Shown here: positions 12,567 to 26,700 of the stretch, piece after piece
Numbering within the stretch: the first letter of the stretch is position 1
Layout: the number at the start of each line of letters is the position of its first letter
Assembly: GCA_964035545.1 (NCBI GenBank)
Contig: OZ037769.1
Coordinates: forward strand, 7,749,929 to 7,813,928
Direction of reading: 5' to 3'
DNA: 64,000 bases
Source: Bugula neritina
Lineage: Eukaryota > Bryozoa > Gymnolaemata > Cheilostomatida > Bugulidae
Notes under the pieces: generated by a model
Told to the model about the DNA's origin: nothing
What the model saw: only the letters and a program-made list of their open reading frames with translations
The model's database searches: none
Made by a program: the position numbers and the translations under genes

Positions 12567-14717
12567 TTAACCGGGAAGATAATGACAAAGTGTGGCATAG
12601 TTTTTATTTTCAGATCTCTTAGTTGGGGGATCACATTTTTGAGCAATGTTAGCATCAACCAGCTGACTACTTAACCAGGTGTCTGTACCACTGGATCCAT
12701 CTAGTAACTCCACTACCATGTTGTTGGCGCCTTGATTACTAAAATGATGAAATATCAGATACAATACATCAAGTAGAATGAATTCAACAGCTGTGGTCTA
12801 GCGACTGCTGCCAGGCATACTGTCACAGACTAAGCTAGTGATTTGAAACCTAGAAGAGCTATTGATGAGGTAGCAACCCCCCAGTCAGGACTAATCCTGT
12901 CCTATTTTCAAGAAATTTAGTCCGAATGGCTTAAAGCAAAGGAAGTCTAAAGCTTGCAAAACACATAACTGTAAGTTTTCATAGGAATTATGACTATAGA
13001 ACAAGAGTACAAGAGCCTTACTATAACATAAGCTCATTATATATTGCATATATTCGAAGGACATAACGCAAAAGGTGCATTTAATACTATGAAGTTGCCT
13101 CAACAGCTTTAAAAAGCAACAACTGTGTATAGACATTGGGGACTAAATATTGAAATAAAGCTGACCATTCAATAGGCTGGCAGATAAGCAGCTTGCCATC
13201 AGCAAGTTGATGGAAATATTCTGTCTCTTCAGCACTCCAAGGCCTCTTTGAATCCTTGGGTTTGATTCGCATAAAGCACTCAACAGCTTGGAAGGGTAGG
13301 TGTAAAAACCTCGGCAGTATATCTCTAACATTAGCATGAGGCACCCATTCAGAGTTTCCAAAATCAACATAGAACACCTAAATAACAGCTTGGATCATGT
13401 TGTGCTTGTTTGAAACTAGAGAATGGCGTTTACAAAAATTTCATTTTCAATATAATTACAACAAAACTTTCGATATGTTGTGGTGGTACGTTGAAACTGT
13501 ACAACATTAGAGACATTCCTAGCAAGCCACGTATGAACTCATGCAATCAGCTAGAAGTTGAAACTTTTATTGTTAAATCCAACTGTTTTGAAGAATCTTT
13601 CAAACACCAACCTTCACTTTCAGGCTGTCAAAGTCACTTTCAATTACACGAGCTCTATAGAAAGTGTTATCTTCAGTAAACTTGGCTACAATGATTTCTC
13701 CAAGGGCGTAAGCTACAGCATCACTTCTTATGAATGGAGATGAATTGTAGTGCTTACTAGCAAACAAAAACATGGTGAAATGAAATTTTTTAAGTAGCGA
13801 TAAAAGGCTGTTTTGTGACAATATCATAGTGTATTAAAATTATATAAGAAGTTGCGGAATGTAATAAAAAGGTTTGAAATCTCGCATTAGTTTTATGAAT
13901 ACAACTAAAACAGTAAACTATAAACTTTTTAAAAGTGTATTCAACAACAATTGTTAATTGAGCACCCTTTTCTGAAAAGCTTAGACAAACTTCTTACAAG
14001 CAGGCGCTTTACACATACAGCCAGTTACTTGAAACAACACAAGACTTACTTGAGACGACGCTGGAAATCACAGAAGTCTTCATTCTCAGCCTCTTGGTCT
14101 AGACTCTTTGAGCTGCCCGCATCTACAAGGTTCATCAAGTGCTACAACACTGCATCAACACGCTGCACAAAAGGGCTAGAACAGACTTAAAAACCAAAAC
14201 TACAAAGTTAATTGTTGACATCACCATTCATCTTTACAGAAGTAGAATATGATACAATTTGAAGATTTAAACTGATTAGTACAGTTATTCACTTCTCTGT
14301 AAGAAAAACTGGTGGCAGAGAAACTACTGTGTGCTAGAAATTGCTAATGACACAAAATTAGGAGAAAATTACTAGCAACAGGCGATAACCAGTGAAATAT
14401 AAATCATGACACAAATTTCCACTTGAAACCAAACCGACCAATTTGAGTTTAAAACTAATTTGCTGAAAATTTTGTATGCAGTTAGCAAATAGGTACACCA
14501 TGTGATTTGCATACACAATGGGATAAGACACTGAACCCACCACTGGACGCTGCAGCCAATAGATCACCAACACTCTTTGCGCCGTATGGAAACTTCACAT
14601 AGAAATGGGCAGGACTGATGGTTGCAGTGAGCTCAACAACTACAAATGTGTCCTCAGCAGGCAATGTAACCGTGTTATCTGCACAGAAAACCTCCTTACG
14701 ATCCTCCGTAACAGCTC
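12567..14717 (-). other. Extended Tudor domain 3 (C-terminal)
   Basis: Exons 14541-14717, 14050-14122, 13612-13756, 13166-13377 and 12567-12738. Segments: FVVVELTATISPAHFYVKFP, GEIIVAKFTEDNTFYRARVI, VFYVDFGNSEWV, then QAVECFMRI and NMVVELLDGSSG. The D(F)GN asparagine is present. The last junction (TG|T) joins ..CQPIE to CNQGANN in frame, and the protein ends CHYLPG. Confidence 0.8.
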
Positions 14718-17700
14718 CTGCAAATGATTATAGCAAAAAATAGAGCTTCTAAATATAATTTATATCAGGGCTGCCCAACAGGCGGCCCGGCCTACATTTA
14801 TGTGGCCCTCAAAGGCATAATAAATAAAGTTATTTTGCAAACATACATTAATTAAAATAAGAACACCGACCTCAAAATGCTTTGTAACATACATGCCTTA
14901 AAATATACAGCCTGCAGTAATTATTACGACTTCATTGTCTAGTGATTCAAACATTTTAAGTAAATTAATTTGAAAAATACTGATACTGTGGACCCCAGTC
15001 CAAGTTAAATTTTACAATGTGGCCCTTGTCATTAAATATTCCATTTTAGTGGCCCTCGGCCCGAAAAGGTTGGACACCCCTGCTTTATGCCAATATACGC
15101 AAATTATATACTATAGTAAAAAGCATAGCTACCGTCTCTTTCAAAAGTGTGAGCAAAGTGACAGTTATCTCCACGATGGCATTGACCAGTCTTCTGATAT
15201 TCTCTACACTTCACTTTGATTGGTTCATTGGACTCTACAAGCACACGTGTATGTAAAGCTCAATAAGATAACTTCATGAAATCAGCAGATCTTACAATTT
15301 AGAATTATAATTGAAAGAATGTATAAAATAAAATAAACTGTTTAAAAATGAATGTACTTATTATTCAACAATTTTAGTTAGTTACAAATTATTATTAAAA
15401 GAGTAGCAAATTATAACTTAAGGCTAAATTGTACAAAGAACAATTTCTACCCTAGAAATAAACGTGTAAATTCTACTAGCGGCTGTTGAGACTGTGTAAA
15501 TACTGGCAGGACTCACTATATCCTGTCAATATGACCTCCGCATCATCAGGGTCAAGGCTGTACATGTTTAATGGTGAATAAAAGTGATCAGCCATGGGGT
15601 TCCACCCGTCTAGGTTATCGGGATTTGGGGCAGAGGCATCCCCAGCCCCAGATTCATGATCTAAAAGCAGACATGCTGTATGCATGAGAACCTTGGGCTG
15701 AAATTCCATTTTTAAGTTCTTATCAATTTATATAAACCAAGATAATTGCACTGTTTACCACAATGCAATTGCTAAGAATTTCAATGATCGGCAAAATACT
15801 GAAAACATAACCTGATCTGAATTATGCAAATAGCGAACATACACATTTAACTGAAAGAAGAGTTGCTATACTGAGTGAGCACTGCACGGCAGTTAGACAA
15901 GGGTTATGATGAACACCAATTTACATTGATGTTGAGGGAAGAGCCTGTTGCTTAATGTTACAGCATATTCAGGAAATCACCTGTGCTGGACGGCTGAGAG
16001 GAAATGGCGGTCTCTTCCAACACTCGCGAGGGCTCCCCATGGAGGAGAAGAGAATGGGCTGCATTTGTCGTCACAAGAATCTCGTTCACAAATGCCGTAC
16101 CATTGCCATCAGGAGATGGAATTTCCAATATCACCTAAACAACCAGTTACCACACGTAATAGCGAAATTCACCAAGGTTTGTGAATATTGGATTAATAAA
16201 TATATTATATTGGCACAGAAAAAATTTGGCCGCTAACTATTTATTAAATTTATACCATAATTTGATATTCTTAGATGCTGGCTTATTTATTTTTAATAAA
16301 ACATGTTAAGATTTTATATTTTACATCAATTAAATGTAGAACATACCTGGAGTATTTCATTGACCATCACAGAGCGAGGGTTGGTTATAAACATCTCACA
16401 TATAGACCCTTCTGGTAAGAGAGAGGTAAATGCGTTCACAGTTTCGCTGTTCCAACCGCCAGGAAACTCTGGCCTACTTCCCTCCAGAGGGTAGACGTCT
16501 GTGAGACGACACTGCCAGGCAAGTGGCGGCACCTGGCTAAACTGGGGCATTAAAGGAAACACCCCTTCAGCACACACCCACTCACTGCTGCCTACAAGCA
16601 TCAAACGTCAGCTAAAATGTACCAAATGAGGTCACAACATTCAGCTGTATCGCACTGGTATCATTTGACTGTCACAGATCTTTAATCATGTTTTATATTG
16701 GTAATACAAGCTGCATGATGCAATTTCAGTTAGACATGCATAACCTAGTAGTTTGACAACTTGAAACACTTGAATAAAAAAGTAATCTACAAAAATTCAT
16801 AAGTTAATCTGCAAAAGACACTTGTAATGTATTTTCTAATATTATGAATTTTTTCAGTAATTTAATCCCACAATCACTTACCATAATCAATGAAAAACAC
16901 TTTGATAGTTTTTGAGTTCTTCTTTTGCACAACCATATTATCAATACAAACATCTTTCGACTGACGAATGTTGACAACCTCTGCACGGTAATATGAGTCA
17001 AACTGCACAGACTTTGCAACACAGAAATCTCCCACCTACAAGGACACTAACATTGGTATACGGTGGTCTGTGGCAGACAAAAATACATTGAATAAACCGA
17101 CTGTGTAGTAACAAATATCTAGAACATTCTGAAATGACTCTTAAGTAAACATTTGAAACTTTCACCTGGCAACTGTTTGAATGGCTGTGTTGAATAAATG
17201 AGAAGTAACATCTTATAAGTACAGCACAGAACTAACCTGAGGTGTATAATCAACAACCATAGTGCGCAACATGGAGTTGAACAGTCTGTCATAGTACTCC
17301 TGAATGCCGTCCAACTGATTGAAGCTGTCAACAGTCTTTTTGCAACAAATGTTGATGTAGAAGTCAGTGGGAGTATTGATGTGAGACACCAGAACACGTA
17401 TTGACTCCTTTGTGTTGGTTATCTTCAGTGTCTGACTGGGAACCTGATTCTGCAAGAGAAGCTAGTTCGAGTGAAGTTTGCAAGTAGAACACCTCTTCAA
17501 TTTATAAATTATATATGGTGGCACATATAGCAAATACAATAGGGAGCAGCTGTGGTCTAGGGGTTAGAGCGTTGACTTAGTAAACACGAAGTCATGAGTT
17601 TGATCCCCAGTAAGGGCCATTGGTGATGTTACGAAGAGCATCCAGTCATATTTTCTCTTGTGCCTTATATGAATAAGTCTTTAGCCAGCTTTAAAAAAAC

Positions 17701-20700
17701 CCATTTCATCAGAGGTTCTCGCATGGATAGTGACTATAAACTTATATAGCAAATACAATATTGACATAGCTCAAACAGCAACACGACACTACAGAATAAC
17801 ATGTAAGACACTACGGAAACTTCTCAAGAGGATAAACAACTCACACACTGACTGGGTGAGGTAAGAGATGGCTCTGCATCTGGGGAGACACACCCAGAAA
17901 TGGAGTCACCGCTAGTCCTTCCAGGAAGAGAAGGGAAGTCTGGGCTACTCTGCTGAGATATAGCGCCAGGGGAGGATGTGGAGTGGTGACCAGCAGGGGG
18001 CGCTTTGGTTTCTTCGCCGACTTCTGCCTCAGTTGATGCGTTATTTATAGTAACGTCGGCAGTGGGATTAGGTGTAGATGACATCAGCACTAACTTTGAG
18101 TCAGGAGTAATAGGTGCATCGTGAACAGTTATTGTAGTATCTCCACTCAAGGAGTTTTTCACTGACTCAGTTCTGCAGACAGAGGTTGATATTTTAGCAG
18201 GACATGGGCAGAGAGTTAGCAGTGGTATGGCAGGGTAGACCACACGGTAATGCTACTGAAGGTAATGGTAGATGTGTACCAACATTGAAATGGTTTTAGA
18301 AAGCCTTTAAAAGTACAATGCCACACAATTTTCTGATCAACAGATGACTACAGCACAGGCTGAATGTAACCACAATTTTCATCTGTTTTCATACAATATA
18401 TAAGTAGTTGTAGCTAAAACACAATCAAATACAACTAGTAAGTAACTACCCACAACTACCAAGTAACTACCCACAACTACTAAGTAACTACCCACAACTA
18501 CTAAGTAATTACCCACAACTACTAAGTAACTACCCACAACTACTAAGTAATTACCCACAACTACTAAGTAACTACTTACAACTACCAAGTAACTACCCAC
18601 AACTACTAAGTAACTACCCACAACTACTAAGTAACTACCCACAACTACTAAGTAACTACCCACAACTACTAAGTAACTACCCACAACTACTAAGTAACTA
18701 CCCACAACTACTAAGTAACTACCCACAACTACTAAGTAACTACCCACAACTAGTAAGTAACTACCCACAACTACTAAGTAACTACCCACAACTAGTAAGT
18801 AACTACCTTTGTCCAGAAGGAGTTGTGTGTACATCAATAGAGGAGACTGATTGTTTGATGGATGCTTCATGCCCATTCTGGCCCTCATCTTTAGTCTGGT
18901 CCTCATCTATGGCCTGGGCCTCACTTATAACCTGGCCCTCACTTATGACCTGGGCCTCAGTTATGGCCTGGCCCTCACTTATGACCTGACCCTCACTTAT
19001 GACCTGGCCCTCACTTATGACCTGGTCCTCACTTATAACCTGGCCCTCAGTTATGGCTTGGGCCTCAGTTGTGGCCTGACCATATGTGGTGACATTCTCC
19101 AACTCAACTGATGCAGACTGCGTGACGCCATTTTCTATATTTGCTGGAGCAGCTGGAGCAGCTGGAGCAGCATTAGCCTCACTGTAAAGTGGAATATCTG
19201 GACTGACTTCTCCCCAGTATTCTGTGACAGTGTCGGGCTGAGTGTGAGTGAGCGGGGTGTTGAGCTCTTCGTGTCTGCTGCAACAGAAATAGTCAAATAA
19301 ACCCAGCATTATTGGAATATACAAGCTAGCATGTGACATCAGGTGGAGAACAGCATTAGCAAATGGATTAAATGTTTTACAATTATAACTGAAAACACCA
19401 ATGATGTGATCATAGAGAATATGAAGATGTTTACGAAGAAAGCTTAGCAACAGTTTATTGTTAGAGAAGTTATGTTTACAAGTTGAGAACTGACCTGTTA
19501 GCTGCAGCCACTACTTCAGAATCAGACTTTAGCTGTGAGAGTTGATCCTTAGGAGGTTCTGCAGAGTTTCCAGCAGAGCCAGAAAATGCTGACGGAACAG
19601 AGGATTGCTGCTTTGAATAACTGTCTCCATTCTTATAGCTGCCTCCTAAAGCATGGTGAATCATGCGCCGGGCAGCATCTGACGAAGTAGACTGAAAATA
19701 TGGTAAAACATCAGTTGGTGTAACTCACTTCTTAAACCTTACTGTACAGCGAAGCAGTGCAAAAGCAGTGGTTATCGTCAGAAGAGTTTAAAAACCGGTG
19801 CCAAGAAACCTTGTAGAGTAATATGGAATATTTACTGATTACCAGCAGTAGTTGATATGACATCACCATCACCATGAGCAGAAAAGTTAAAAAATCAAAG
19901 AACAAGGGAGGTCATACTACAGCGAGGAAAACCAAACCGGGTTGAAGTAAACAACTACCTCGTTAGATTTAATTGTCTTTTCCTGTTGAGCTGACATTGA
20001 AAGTCTAGAGGCAGCTGCCTTCAACAGCCCGAGTGTCTCATCATCAATGGCTGACTTCTTTATTTTTGGAGCCGAGACTTCCTGCACAGCAGCCACGTCT
20101 TCTGGTAAAACGGAATGAATATGAAATACTGCATAGAAACAACCTTTCTCTGGTGAGCTACGTTCATCTAGCTAACAGTAGTGGGTATAACAATGCGAAA
20201 CTAGTGAGCTGTATCAGCTGACACAGAAAAACTCATTAGACACATATGCAAGTGGATATAAGTGAGCAATGCAGATGTAGAAAAAACTCTGCCTAGTATT
20301 CACTTCAAGCTATGTACTATAATCTAGAACCTAGCCTTCTTGACACAACTACATTGAAAACCTTCATAAAAATGTTATGCAAGAGCTCTAACGTTTGTCA
20401 GTCTTCATGCTAGAAGCTTCTGCTGGACTGGGAGAGTCTAGAAGTTTGGACGTATTGTGGACAGCAGTTTCCTGCAGAGTCTCATCCAACTGATTAGCTG
20501 TATCTGCAGGAATGACATTCTTCTGCTTTGCCATATCTGTAACATCATGGACGAACAAATAAGAAAACTTTCAAGAATGCCGAATCAAACTTCAACAACC
20601 TGTTCAAGGTTACTGAATAAATGAAAGTAGCAAATACCCGACACCTACAAGTTATATTACTTGACATCATATAACAGGTGCAGGCCATGTTACCTGACAT

Positions 20701-23700
20701 TATATAACAAGTGAAAGCTATGTTACCTGACATTATATAACAAGTGCAAGTCATGGTACTTGACATCATGTAGCAGGTGCACTTTATGTTACTTGACATC
20801 ATATAACAGGTGCACTTGATGTTACCTGACATGAAATCGCTGAGAAATTTCTGCTGACATTCATATATCTGTTGCTTGGTTTTTCTGTCATATTTTCTAG
20901 CTGTTCTGTTCTCAATAGCTGCCGAGTATGCAGATTCAGCGGGAATAATATTCTTGGGATATCTCGTGTACTGAGCGAAACTTCTTCAAAAATATTAGGC
21001 ATCACTTGATAATGATATATTCAGTAAAAGAGGATATGTTGTAGAATCAGCTGTATTAGTTTGGGCATGCGTTCACATAACATAATATACAATTATTTGC
21101 AAGTTTTTCAATGAGAGAATATTAAATTGTTAAAAACGTTTCAAGCTGCACATTGGCAACATGTAACAAAAGTTCTCTATTTGTTAACATCCATTAGTCA
21201 ACTTACATATATTCCAATATAATACCGAACAAATATTTCTAGTTCATCTAAACAAACAGATGCTGAACACAGTCACACAACATAGATACGACTCTGAGTA
21301 CAGAAGGTTATGTTACCGTTGTGAAGGCCCTCGTGATGGTGGAACAGCAGATTCCCTTTTCTTGTATTTCGGTTGCATACTTTGGTAAAATTCTTTCCAT
21401 TCTTTGCTCAGCTTTTCATCTAGAAATTATTTGTGTCCAAGACACGTAGTTGAATATAGTTTGGTTGTATATAGCACATGGACCCGCTACTCAAACAGGA
21501 CAAAGCGGAGATAGGTGAGAATAGGTAAGGTATATAGCACATGGAAATTTATCGAGTGAATGCTTGTATAATGCAGATCCATAGATGAAAATTTATATAC
21601 ATACATGTGATACTTGCTTTTTTGTGCTTGAGTTTGTAATTATGAATATCGGAAAAAATAGCAACCATGACAACTGTAATGGCGGTGTGACATCTAGCAG
21701 GTCAAAGACTGAATTATACTACAAAAAGAGTAAAAGCAATATTTAAAACAAAATGAAGGACGTCTTACATCTTTCTGCGGTTTCTTTTATAGACATAGAA
21801 GTTGCATATCCGTTGGCAATCATCTCAGTAGTAACATTCTTGCCGCGTGAGTATAGATGAGCCAACAGAATGGGGCAGCCATTCCTACACAGAGTCATCT
21901 TTGCCTCCAAATCACCATTAATGATTTTCTCGAACCACCTCACAGCTCTGTCTGAGTACGCACCAGTTGATGTTGGAGCTGTTACCTACGGAATACAAGA
22001 AGTACTTTGACGGATGGTTGAGAGTGAATAACTTGATAACGAAAACAGATTATGTGCATCTTTATAACATTGGCTAGACCACACCAAAAGCCAAATTCAA
22101 CGTTCCCAACTTTAGTAATTAATTTTCATTGATTATGCTTTACTTGAGGCTTTGAAGTTAGCTCAACTTTTGAAGATATAAAATATGTTTTTATATGTAC
22201 AAGAAGCCAAGTTATTACTTCTTAGACTACACAAGGTGGAACAAATGAATAGTTTGTGTTTTTTCTTGCACACCAGAATGAATAACTTAATAGTGAATGG
22301 TCGCGATAAACTTAGTTACCAAGCACACACACACACATATATTCTCCCAAGAATTGAGAGGATAAAACATAAAATGTTGGTTTAATGCTGGCAGAGAGAA
22401 AGATCTTACACCGTATATGGAGCAGAGAGTAGCCTGGGGCGGAAAGGAAATAAGATTTTGACTGATCTTCAGGAAAGAAGATATAGAAACCAGTTCTTCA
22501 TTTCCATAGTCGATAAAGAAGACTCTAGCTTTCTTTGCATGTTCAACTACACCAGGATTGAATAAAAAGCTATTATAACGTGTCATAAAACCAAATAAGA
22601 TAATGAAACATTACATGTAAATGCAGTGGAGATAAATGCATGCATATACATGCATGTATTCCAACCATTCCTACATTATATATAAAGTAAAATATAATCC
22701 CCGTAGTATAACATGACTGAGAATATCACTAACTTTATATGTCAACAAATTTTGCTTTTAAACAACAGTAAATTTTTGTTTGTAAACCTTTGAATGATCC
22801 TGCAACGAGGGCGAGTCGAACAGTGAAGATAATTTCAACATAGGTCAAGTTTAGCCTGGCTAAATACTTTCAACTGCTGTCGTTTATTTCAGCATGCTTT
22901 TCAGAAAATACTTAATACTGTTTTCTTGATTCCCTCAGCATGAAATTTAGTTGATTGACTCTCTAACCACTCTCTCCCAGCAACTTTAACCTCCTCATAA
23001 CTCTCCACATGCTCAGCGATAAAAACCAAGCTGAATGATTGAAAGTATGCAGCAACATCTGAACGAGAGGCACCAGAGAGATGGAGACTTCTGTTTAAAC
23101 AAATTTGCCAGTTGTGATGAGACCTGTGTGGCACACTATGAGCCACAGTCGATGACTTTAAAAATATCCATCGGCATGCAGAGAACTGTCCAGAAAGTGA
23201 TGTTGACAATGTTCTAGGATATGAGAGGCCCTATCACAGTAAGTTTTCTTGTGCATGGGACCACAGGAAACAGTGAAAATTACTGCCATCTGCTCCACCA
23301 AGTTAAAAAAGTACAAAGAACAAGAGAAGAGTCATGCAACCTTGTGGAGAAATTCTTCAACAAGAGAATACAAGGCCCCACTCTGCAACTCAAACCATTG
23401 ATACCATCAACCAAATACGTTGGGAACTATTGGTGCATCTACTTCAAAGTTTTGATCTTTCACCTTCTAATTACCATCTCTATACATGTACTTCAAAATT
23501 CTACACCAGAGTAATTCCAATGGAGAATCATGACAGGGCAAAAGCTACTGAGAGCGACTGGTTACCGAGACAATCTATTGAACGTTATACTCAAAGGATC
23601 AAGACCATAATATCAACATCTGTCTAGAAATTATGTTGAAAAATAAAAATAGTATTGAACTGCACTACAACTTGACTTATGGTATAATCTTCTTTACTTT

Positions 23701-26700
23701 TTGAACTGAATTATAATCTATATTATATCACAATATACCCGACTTACAGCTGTTTATCTTCTTGATCATGGCTCTATAGTAAAACTGATCAATGTATTTG
23801 GCCAATACTAATTCTCCGACAGATGGCGCTTTTTGTAGACCAGGAAACCTGCGTGCACCTACACCTAGGCTAAAATTTAAGGATTGAAAGAGTATATAAA
23901 AGCGAATTCTTACAAATAATTTCTTTTGTTCACGAGTAAAGAGTTACCAATTTAGCAGGAACACAGGTAACACATCTTACCAAATATCTTCCGCAATTCT
24001 CTCTACTGTAAGAGGGTTTGTTTGGAGCCAGATGTAATTGGGACCTTGATGGTATGTGCATATAACCTTTCGGGTGATATCTAGTTCAACCGTAAGACTC
24101 TTTGGGTACAAAAATACTCATATTAGAGGCACAAGTCACATAGTCTACAACGCAGTGTCACTCTAAGTCCAGGAATGCAGGCTTGCTCACAGCATACATT
24201 ATTTAAATTTTATACATTTATATTCAATTTTAGACGCTAGCAAATTTTTGCAATCATGAAATTAATGTAATGCAGCAAAGAGAGTTTTTGTGTCAATATA
24301 ACACAAGCGACCACAGTTAATATAATTTAAAAAGCAATACCTAATAATTCTTTTAAAATATGTTCCCTAAAAAGAATGAAACTAATTAAAAATTGGTTTT
24401 AGATGAAAGAACTTATAACCAAGAAAACGTCACTAAAAATATATGAAAAAAGTTTATTATTCCTTGCCATGTTTCTACAATAAAGTGTCAGGATTCTAGA
24501 AAAACAATTAATATTTATAGTTATAATTTACATTCTCATGAGGACAGCGCTTAGAAGCTCAACTAAATCAACAGACATAGAAAAGCATATAACAACCTAA
24601 ATAAAAAAAATTTTTCATTCAACATATTTTGCAATAGGGGTTAATGATATCATATATTTTTAAGTAGCCTTTTCTCTTAACTACTTTTACTAAAAATCAC
24701 TTGTAAAGACTTTACATAGTAGAAAAAATTATTATACTAGTACATCCATCAACTAGGCATTTTTATTATACTCATTGTACAAAGCAACATAGGTTTTCCA
24801 ATCACCTGGGTGACACATAGAACAGCGAAGCAGATTTACTTTTAGATAATAGTAAAACAATAGCTAATACTTGGTTTGTAAAGTGATGGCATAAAGTATA
24901 ATGCTGCATCTTGGGTATAGCTGGTTAAAGAGACTAAATTAGTGCTAACCTTGTAGAGAGAAAGAAGACCAGCGTGATACTGGGCAGAATCATCATGCTG
25001 GTAGGGTGATACTGCAGCTACTGCACTAGATTCTGCAGGTGTACCTTTGTCACCCGCTGCATGAGTGGCTGGTGTAGTAATTCCACCAAAGGCTTGGGGC
25101 AAACCTTTCTCAGGAGAATAGCTCAGTTGTTGGCATTCAGAGCCGTCAGGTAGTAAAGAGTCTAACTGAGAGTTACTGGAGGGTTGTGAGGGTAAATGAG
25201 AGTCACTGGATGGTTGCGACTGTAAATGAGAGTCACTGGAAGGTTGTGAGTGTAATTGGGAGTCACTGGATGGTTGCGACTGTGAGTTATTGGTAGGTTG
25301 TGACTGTAACTGAGAGTCACTGGAAGGTAGTGATTGTAACTGAGAGTTACTGGAGGAGTGTGACTGAGAGTGAAACTGTAACTGGGAGTTATTGGAGAGC
25401 TGTGACTGTAACTGAGGGGGTGAGGACTGAGAGTGAGATTGTAACTGAGACTTGGGTTGTGAACAACTTAACAGTTGAGGGTATGGCTTAACTTGTGAAT
25501 TTGAACCGTCACCAGAAAATGGGGAGACTTGAGAGAGTGGAGGCTGTGAAGGAGCAGTAGACTGACTCGTGCTGATGGTTTTATCACCAGATGTGAGATT
25601 ATTAACCTATAAACAAAATCAGATAAATAAAAAAGCATGAAACTGTTATAGATTATAATGGTGTTAGACATATGTGACCAGTCGCGACAAAACCGGGGAT
25701 GTGGCGGCGTTTATTAAGTGTAGTAAATGAAGGTTTAATTTGGAAATACTTAAATTTGAAATTAATTTCCAATTTTCAGATTTTAGACTTTTCTAGTGCA
25801 AAAAAATATAAGGATTTCAAAAATCATACTTTCGTAAGCATTTGATGATTCCTTCAGCTCTAAAATTGCATTTAAAGCTGGTAACTAAGGCTTTCAATTT
25901 TTTAAATGATGAAAAAATTGCGAAGTTATCGATTAAAGAAAGAAGACAATTTTAGTCACTTTCATAGCATGGAATCTTGCAAATTTATTTTTTATCAAAT
26001 GAATTTAGCTTACACCTCTTTCTTCGCACTGTCAGAAGCATCATATTTAAAATCGAAGGCTAGTTTTAGTTTTTCATCGTGTTCCATCCAAAGTTAGCTT
26101 TTAAGTTACTGAGCTGTTTTGCCCTTTGGTGATAAATGCTGAACTTAATCTTTATCTTTAGCGTTCAAGCTTGAAAACCACAACAATACAGGTAATTATA
26201 CTCAAAACAATCATTTACGCTACTAACTTAGAATTGTTGCCAGGATTATTTGTAGTCATCAATTTAATAATATTTATACTATCACTAGGACACTAGGAGT
26301 AGGAGTCTGTCTTAGTCTATTCTATTCTTATTCTATACTACTACTAGTACTAGTAACTATTTAGATGGCTTTCACTATGACTCACAGTTTGAGGTACGGT
26401 TACTCATAATGATAATCATAATGACTATTATTCATGATTTACTGATACTGGTATTTGGTAGTAAAACCAAATGTAACTCATTAATAATAATAGTTAATAC
26501 TAATAAGTAATAGTATAACTATAACTATAAGTTTAGTATAAGTATAAGTAATTAATAATTATAAATTCACTATTACTATTAGTATTACTATTACTTATTA
26601 CTTATTAGTATTACTGTATTATTTATTTGGGTCTGACTCTGAGTTTTGCCTTTGCTATTAATACTTGATACTCATACTGATAGTATTATATTTATTGATT

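Noticed and set aside
17541-17615. A tRNA-Thr gene
   Set aside because: A and B boxes are present but the anticodon and acceptor stems do not pair well, and a SINE body follows.
18413-18806. CRISPR-like array
   Set aside because: Units are contiguous without unique spacers, and the sequence is animal.
18379-18906. 175-codon minus-strand frame encoding a VVVGSYL heptapeptide repeat
   Set aside because: It is the 21-bp intronic minisatellite read in an open frame; the flanking exon uses a different frame and meets a stop at the donor.
24842-25102. Start of a separate 86-codon gene
   Set aside because: It is part of the long Ser/Gln-rich exon 24950-25606, in the same frame, followed by intron sequence.
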